10,862 nucleotides of DNA, taken from NCBI GenBank assembly GCA_945645715.1, contig CALZFJ010000036.1, forward strand, positions 1 to 10,862, written 5' to 3'. This DNA is from an uncultured Prevotellaceae bacterium. Its GTDB lineage: Bacteria; Bacteroidota; Bacteroidia; Bacteroidales; Muribaculaceae. The position numbers and the translations under genes are program-made. Shown piece by piece: positions 6,560 through 10,862 of the stretch (the first letter of the stretch is position 1; each line of letters opens with the position of its first letter). The notes below the pieces were generated by a model that did not search any database, had not been told where the DNA came from, and saw nothing but the letters and a program-made list of their open reading frames with translations.

Positions 6560-6580
6560 GGTTAGAGGTTAGAGGTTAGA
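6560..6580 (+). repeat. Short tandem repeat, GGTTAGA x3
   Basis: Three exact, contiguous copies of the 7-mer GGTTAGA begin one base after the serB stop codon, followed by a run of G. The array ends 27 nt before the preferred ATG of the patatin gene. Arrays like this can gain or lose units by replication slippage. It lies in the only gap between serB and the next gene. Confidence 0.8.
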
Positions 6581-6607
6581 GGGGGCGAATTATTTAATGT
6601 GAAGGTT

Positions 6608-8899
6608 ATGAGGAGAGGATTGGCGATATTGATGGCGATGGTTACGGCTGTGGCAGCAATGGCACAGTCGGTGGGACTGGTGCTGAGTGGCGGTGGCGCA
6701 AAGGGTATTGCGCACATCGGTGTGATTCAGGCTCTTGAGGATAATGAGATTCCGATTGACTACGTTACCGGAACTTCGATGGGTGCCATTGTGGGTGGAC
6801 TCTATGCCGCCGGATTTGCGCCTGATGAAATGATGGGCATCTTGATGTCGAAAGACTTCAGCGACTGGTCAACGGGCGTTATCAATGAGAATCTCACCTA
6901 TTATTTCGACCGCAAAGCTCCTACACCGTCGATGGTAAAGCTCAACTTTGTGAGCGACGACTCGGTGAAGTTGAAACTCGACCTGCTGCCGTCGAGCCTT
7001 ATAAATCCTCTGCCTATGAATTTCGGCTTCCTTGAGCTGTTTACTCCTTACACAGCGCAGTGCGGTGGCGATTTCAACCGACTTTTTGTGCCTTTCCGCT
7101 GCGTGGCGAGCGATGTGTTCAACAAGCGCAAACTTGTGCTCGGCAGTGGTGGACTTGGCGAGGCTATTAGAGCTTCGATGAGTTTTCCTATAGTGTTTAA
7201 GCCGCAATATATCAATGGATTGCCAATTTTCGATGGAGGAATCTACGACAATTTCCCCGTAGATGTGATGCGCACCACCTTTGCGCCCGAGTTTGTGCTG
7301 GGAGTAGATGTGTCGTCGGGAAGTTCAAAGATTGATATGAACAGCCTTGTGGATCAGGTGGAAACGATGATAATACAAGACGAGAACACCGAAATTCCCG
7401 ACAGTGTGGGCATAAAGATGGTGCTCAATCTGAGCGATTTCGGACTTCTCGACTTCCCCAAGGCACGCGCTATCTATCAGATAGGCTATGACCGCACTAT
7501 TGCCATTATCGACTCGATAAAGGGACGTGTGGACCGACGTGTGTCGCGGCAGACGCGAGAATTTGAGCGCGAGGTGTTCAAGAGCCGCACTCCCAAGGTG
7601 ATATTCGACTCGGTCAGCGTGAGCGGAGCCAAGAACCCGAAGCAGAACGACTATTTGCGGCACCTCTTCATTCACCGCGAGCGCGACACGCTCAATGTGG
7701 AGCAAGCCAAGGTAGCCTATTACCGTGCCATTACGTCGGGAAAGCTAAAGGACTTTGTGCCACATGCCGAATATAAGCCTGAGAGCAAGATGTTTACCCT
7801 TGGCTTTGATGCCAAGGTGCGCGATAACGTGTCGGTGGGTGTGGGAGGCTGGCTCTCATCATCAACCAACAGCATGATGTATCTGTCGCTTAACTACAAC
7901 ACGCTTAGCTATAACTCCTTCGATGCTTCGGTCGATGGCTGGCTGGGACAGAGCTACTATGCCGGACGGCTACTTGCCCGAGTGGCATTCAACACGCAGC
8001 GTCCTACCGAACTGCAACTTGAGGCGGCAGTGTCGAAACAGAAATTCTATGAGAGCGATATGCTATTCTATGAGGACGAGTTGCCTACTTTCATTATCAA
8101 CAACGACCGCTATGCCCGGCTCAACTTCGGGTGCGCCATAGGCAGGCGTTCGCGCCTCACGGTGGGGCTTGGATATGGCTACCTGCACGACCGCTTCTAT
8201 CAGAGCAATGTGGTGGATTATTCGGCTGTGGGTCAGGATAATGCCTACTACAAGCTGTGGCAGGCTCGTGCATCATTTGAGCGCAACTCGCTCAACCACG
8301 AAATCTATCCGACCAACGGCAGCCGACTGCGCCTCACAGCGATAGGAGTGAAGGGTGAGAGCGAATACTCGCCATGGACAAACTCCGAGCCGGCCGTATT
8401 TGGCGACGATGCGTGGATTCAAGGCGAATTGCAATGGGACAAATATGCTAATCTGCACCATCACTTCTCGCTTGGCTTCAGAGCCGATGTGGTGGCATCA
8501 ACGCGCCCGCTTATGAGCAACTACACTGCCACAATAGTGCAGGCTACGGCATTCACGCCCACACCGGCTACTGCCAACTACTTCAATCCCGACTTCCGCA
8601 GCAATTCCTTTGTGGCAGGAGGAGTGGTGCCTATATGGAAGGTTATGGATAATTTGCAGCTTCGCACTGAGTTTTATGCCTTTGTGCCTTTCCGCCGCAT
8701 AGAGGAAAATGAAAACCACTCACCGAAGTATGGCAAGTGGTTTAATCATATCAGTTATATGGGTGAGGCTGCAGTGGTGTATAATTTCCCGTTTGCCTCA
8801 CTGAGCATCTATGGCAATTACCTTAGCTATCCCTCGCGAAACTGGAACTTCGGCATCAGTTTCGGTCTGTTCTTCACCGCCCAGAGATTTCTGAGGTAA
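6608..8899 (+). CDS. Patatin-like phospholipase with POTRA-like and outer-membrane beta-barrel domains (type Vd/PlpD-like)
   Basis: From the ATG at 6608 the protein has 763 residues; a GTG at 6599 would add three (MKV). I chose the ATG because GTG starts are less common and the signal peptide is complete either way: basic MRRG, a hydrophobic stretch to about residue 17, then AMAQ as likely cleavage region. The patatin domain (about 21-300) has the oxyanion-hole motif GGGAKG (28-33), the nucleophile elbow GTSMG (55-59, Ser57) and DGG (209-211, Asp209), the full Ser-Asp dyad, so lipid acyl-hydrolase activity is likely. A POTRA-like segment follows (about 330-395), then a long region of alternating polar and aromatic strands with the Omp85-type phrase IYPTNGSRLRL near 570, ending in FFTAQRFLR. 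This order matches PlpD-type (type Vd) secreted patatins and related Bacteroidetes proteins. It probably sits in the outer membrane. Its lipid substrate is unknown. Co-transcription with serB is possible. Confidence 0.9.
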   Translation: MRRGLAILMAMVTAVAAMAQSVGLVLSGGGAKGIAHIGVIQALEDNEIPIDYVTGTSMGAIVGGLYAAGFAPDEMMGILMSKDFSDWSTGVINENLTYYFDRKAPTPSMVKLNFVSDDSVKLKLDLLPSSLINPLPMNFGFLELFTPYTAQCGGDFNRLFVPFRCVASDVFNKRKLVLGSGGLGEAIRASMSFPIVFKPQYINGLPIFDGGIYDNFPVDVMRTTFAPEFVLGVDVSSGSSKIDMNSLVDQVETMIIQDENTEIPDSVGIKMVLNLSDFGLLDFPKARAIYQIGYDRTIAIIDSIKGRVDRRVSRQTREFEREVFKSRTPKVIFDSVSVSGAKNPKQNDYLRHLFIHRERDTLNVEQAKVAYYRAITSGKLKDFVPHAEYKPESKMFTLGFDAKVRDNVSVGVGGWLSSSTNSMMYLSLNYNTLSYNSFDASVDGWLGQSYYAGRLLARVAFNTQRPTELQLEAAVSKQKFYESDMLFYEDELPTFIINNDRYARLNFGCAIGRRSRLTVGLGYGYLHDRFYQSNVVDYSAVGQDNAYYKLWQARASFERNSLNHEIYPTNGSRLRLTAIGVKGESEYSPWTNSEPAVFGDDAWIQGELQWDKYANLHHHFSLGFRADVVASTRPLMSNYTATIVQATAFTPTPATANYFNPDFRSNSFVAGGVVPIWKVMDNLQLRTEFYAFVPFRRIEENENHSPKYGKWFNHISYMGEAAVVYNFPFASLSIYGNYLSYPSRNWNFGISFGLFFTAQRFLR

Positions 8900-8903
8900 G
8901 AGG

Positions 8904-9443
8904 TTATTCCTCGATGAGAGCCATGCCGCGGCGCAGAGCTTCCTCGTTCATCGGGAGGAGGTTGTGGTGACGCTCCGGGAGAGTCTTCTTCAAGCCCTTC
9001 AGCACGCTGTCAATCGACACGATGGGTTTCACCTTGAGCAGCGCACCAAGTACAATCATATTGAAAGCCTTGTTGTTTTTCAGCTCAAATGTCGCCTCCA
9101 TTGCGTTGATGTGATACACGGTGATATCGGTGCGCTTGGGCGGAGTGTGAATGCCGTAGCTGTCGTATATAAGTATGCCGCCGGGTTTCACCTTACTCTC
9201 AAAGCGGTCGAGGCTCTGCTGATTGAGCACCACGGCTATGTCGTAGGCATTGAGGATAGGCGAGCTGATGCGCTCGTCGCTGAGAATTACGGTGACGTTA
9301 GCCGTGCCGCCACGTTGCTCGGGGCCATATGAGGGCATCCATGTAACTTCTTTGTCTTCCATAAGTCCGGAATAGGCAAGAATTTTGCCCATAGAGAGGA
9401 CACCCTGTCCTCCGAAACCGGCTATAATGATTTCTGCTTTCAT
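8904..9443 (-). CDS. 2-ketoacid:ferredoxin oxidoreductase, gamma subunit
   Basis: This is the catalytic gamma chain of the thiamine-dependent ketoacid:ferredoxin oxidoreductases (KorC, VorC or PorG type) that convert a 2-ketoacid plus CoA to acyl-CoA and CO2. From the ATG at 9443 it has 179 residues, the usual size. An upstream ATG at 9473 would add MHAINHTFHS, which I think is not translated because MKAEIIIAGFGGQG is the normal family N terminus. Visible motifs: GFGGQGV (9-15), SYGPEQRGG (38-46, the CoA/subunit contact region of the family) and VLNQQSLDRF (82-91 region). It contains no cysteine, so no iron-sulphur cluster is carried here. It follows the beta gene by 57 nt and converges with the patatin gene, leaving only 4 bp between the two stop codons. 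Substrate cannot be fixed from sequence. Confidence 0.92.
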   Translation of the reverse strand: MKAEIIIAGFGGQGVLSMGKILAYSGLMEDKEVTWMPSYGPEQRGGTANVTVILSDERISSPILNAYDIAVVLNQQSLDRFESKVKPGGILIYDSYGIHTPPKRTDITVYHINAMEATFELKNNKAFNMIVLGALLKVKPIVSIDSVLKGLKKTLPERHHNLLPMNEEALRRGMALIEE

Positions 9444-9462
9444 GCTGTGAAAAGTATGGTTA

Positions 9463-9492
9463 ATCGCGTGCACGCATCATGTGTCGCGATGC
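9463..9492 (-). other. Overlapping inverted repeats in beta-gamma gap
   Basis: Within the 57-nt gap ATCGCG (9463-9468) pairs with CGCGAT (9485-9490) across 16 nt, GCATC (9474-9478) pairs with GATGC (9488-9492) across 9 nt, and GCGTGCACGC (9466-9475) is its own perfect palindrome. The three folds exclude one another. They lie upstream of the gamma start at 9443 and could affect its translation or transcript processing. Chance cannot be ruled out in a gap this small. Confidence 0.35.
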
Positions 9493-9500
9493 AGTTGTTG

Positions 9501-10274
9501 TTATTCGTTCTTTAAGTCGCCGATTGGGTATTTCTTGAACATGTTCTCTACCATCCACTCATTCGACTGCACGGGGTTGAGTTTCCAGCCAGAGTTGCAG
9601 GTGCTCACAATCTCCACGAGCGAAGTTCCTTTGCCTGCCATGCTGTTCTCGAAAGCCTTGCGGATAGCCGCTTTGGCTTTGCGCACGGCAGCCGGAGAAT
9701 GAACACTCTGCCGGGTGACGTAGCAAGTTCCATCGAGCTGAGCCACGAGATTCGATATAGCGAGAGGATAGCCGTTGAGGTCGGCACGACGTCCGTAGGG
9801 AGTGGTGGCGGTCTTCATACCGAGTAGGGTGGTAGGAGCCATCTGTCCGCCCGTCATGCCATATATGGCGTTGTTGATGAAGATTATTGCAATGTTTTCG
9901 CCACGGTTTGCGGCATGGATAGTCTCGGCAGTTCCGATAGCTGCAAGGTCGCCATCGCCCTGATAGGTGAATACGAGTTTTTCGGGTTGCAGACGCTTGA
10001 TAGCAGTGGCTACAGCAGGCGCACGGCCGTGAGCAGCTTCGATGAAATCAACGTCGATGTAGTTGTAGGCAAATACTGAGCAGCCCACAGGAGCCACGCC
10101 GATAGTCTTGTCTTCGGCGTCCATCTCCTCGATAATTTCTGCAATAAGTTTGTGCACCACACCATGGCTACAGCCGGGGCAGTAGTGCATGTGACATTCG
10201 TTGAGAAGGGCGGGGCGCTTGTACACGCGGTTCTCGGGTTTTATTATATCGTTGATATCCATAACAGGCATCAT
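9501..10274 (-). CDS. 2-ketoacid:ferredoxin oxidoreductase, beta subunit (thiamine diphosphate-binding)
   Basis: The beta chain holds thiamine diphosphate and one [4Fe-4S] cluster. The 257-residue protein shows the thiamine motif GDGDLAAIG (106-114) closing with NNAIYGMTGGQ (134-144). The cluster pattern of the family is visible as CPGC (32-35), Cys65 in VGCSVF and Cys226 in STCNSG. VGC and AHGRAPAVATAIK (81-93) are also typical of the 2-oxoglutarate/2-ketoisovalerate class rather than of large single-chain pyruvate enzymes. The start ATG at 10274 overlaps the alpha stop by 4 nt (ATGA), a sign of translational coupling; ATGs at 10271 and 10262 are alternatives, and the one at 10262 (MDINDI) may be the conserved start. 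In Bacteroidetes genomes such proteins are usually named KorB-like or VorA-like. Which ketoacid is used is not decided by the sequence. Confidence 0.93.
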   Translation of the reverse strand: MMPVMDINDIIKPENRVYKRPALLNECHMHYCPGCSHGVVHKLIAEIIEEMDAEDKTIGVAPVGCSVFAYNYIDVDFIEAAHGRAPAVATAIKRLQPEKLVFTYQGDGDLAAIGTAETIHAANRGENIAIIFINNAIYGMTGGQMAPTTLLGMKTATTPYGRRADLNGYPLAISNLVAQLDGTCYVTRQSVHSPAAVRKAKAAIRKAFENSMAGKGTSLVEIVSTCNSGWKLNPVQSNEWMVENMFKKYPIGDLKNE

Positions 10275-10862
10275 TTTTTGTTGATAAAAAGATTCTCGAG
10301 GGCATCGAGCACTTCGTCGGGGGTGGGGACGTTACCGCCGAGGCGGCCATAGTGCTTCACGTCGATGCTGCAATTCACGGCGAGTTTCACGTCTTCAATC
10401 ATTTGTCCGGCATCAAGCTCCACGGTGAGAATGCCCTTGCAGCCCTTAGCCGCATCGGCAATTTGCTGTGCGGGGAACGGCCACAGAGTGATGGGGCGTG
10501 CGAGACCGAGCTTGATACCCTTCTCGGCAGCGAGTTCCATCACCTTCTGGCAGATGCGAGCCATGCTGCCGAAAGCCACGAGCAGATAGTCGCAGTCGTC
10601 GGTGTTGATAAGCTCGATACGGGTTTCGTTCTTTTCGATTTCGCGGTAGGTGCGCTGGAAGCGGAGGTTGTTCTGCTCCATGCGGTCATCATCAAGCTCA
10701 AGCGAAGTGATGACATTCTGCTTGCGTCCCTTCTTTCCGGTGGTAGCCCAGGGGCATTGCTCGCGGATTTGCTCCTCGGTGCGTCGTGGACGCTGCTCAG
10801 GGAGTACCACCTTTTCCATCATCTGTCCGATAACACCATCGGCGAGAATCATGGCAGGTGTG
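10271..10862 (-). CDS. vorB: 2-ketoacid:ferredoxin oxidoreductase, alpha subunit C-terminal part (VorB/KorA type; 5' end cut off)
   Basis: The frame is open to the right edge: codons for TPA precede the ATG at 10852, continuing a typical alpha-subunit phrase (TPAMILADGVIGQM), so that ATG is internal and the N-terminal domain lies outside the window. The visible 197 residues cover the end of the first domain, a charged linker, and domain II with VAFGSMARICQKVMELA and LARPITLWPFP, which are hallmarks of this family. The final part (HYGRLGG, then TPDEVL) is also characteristic. The stop overlaps the beta start by 4 nt. The VorB name follows usual naming of close-looking Bacteroidetes proteins and implies 3-methyl-2-oxobutanoate as substrate, but 2-oxoglutarate is equally possible. 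A small ferredoxin-type delta subunit often precedes alpha in such operons and would lie beyond 10862. Confidence 0.88.
   Translation of the reverse strand, partial: TPAMILADGVIGQMMEKVVLPEQRPRRTEEQIREQCPWATTGKKGRKQNVITSLELDDDRMEQNNLRFQRTYREIEKNETRIELINTDDCDYLLVAFGSMARICQKVMELAAEKGIKLGLARPITLWPFPAQQIADAAKGCKGILTVELDAGQMIEDVKLAVNCSIDVKHYGRLGGNVPTPDEVLDALENLFINKK

Overview
The window looks like chromosomal housekeeping DNA from a member of the Bacteroidales, possibly Muribaculaceae or a neighbour (family placement is inference from protein flavour only). The signs are the Bacteroidetes-type promoter boxes (TTTG about 20 nt before TAnnTTTG), the absence of clear Shine-Dalgarno sequences, a SerB with two ACT domains in front of its phosphatase domain, and a three-subunit ketoacid:ferredoxin oxidoreductase typical of anaerobes.

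Layout. (1) Positions 1-4724, all minus strand, read in transcription order as panC, panD, ffh, folD and a CapA-family phosphoesterase gene that runs off the left edge. Gaps are 39-85 nt, so one transcript starting near 4802 is plausible. (2) Positions 4725-5325 form a roughly 600-nt divergent intergenic region. It holds a candidate panC promoter, a panC leader with two stem-loops that can refold into a mutually exclusive pairing, two further inverted repeats, and a candidate serB promoter. (3) Positions 5326-8899, plus strand, carry serB and then a patatin-POTRA-barrel outer-membrane protein, separated by 49 nt that contain three copies of a 7-bp tandem repeat. (4) Positions 8904-10862, minus strand, carry the gamma, beta and alpha subunits of a 2-ketoacid:ferredoxin oxidoreductase (transcribed alpha, beta, gamma); alpha runs off the right edge. 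The patatin gene and the gamma gene converge with only 4 bp between stop codons.

How the genes fit together. PanC and PanD act on the two branches of pantothenate (coenzyme A precursor) synthesis: PanD makes beta-alanine and PanC joins it to pantoate. FolD interconverts one-carbon folates including 5,10-methylene-THF, the donor used by PanB to make ketopantoate; panB is not in the window, so this link is only suggestive. Ffh is the SRP GTPase that delivers membrane proteins. SerB completes serine synthesis. The oxidoreductase makes or consumes acyl-CoA using ferredoxin electrons.

Most of the window is ordinary core genome. The most noteworthy signal I found is the structured panC leader with its alternative fold. 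Next come the type Vd-like patatin protein and the small repeats in non-coding gaps. I did not find a mobile element, CRISPR array, tRNA, rRNA or defence system.
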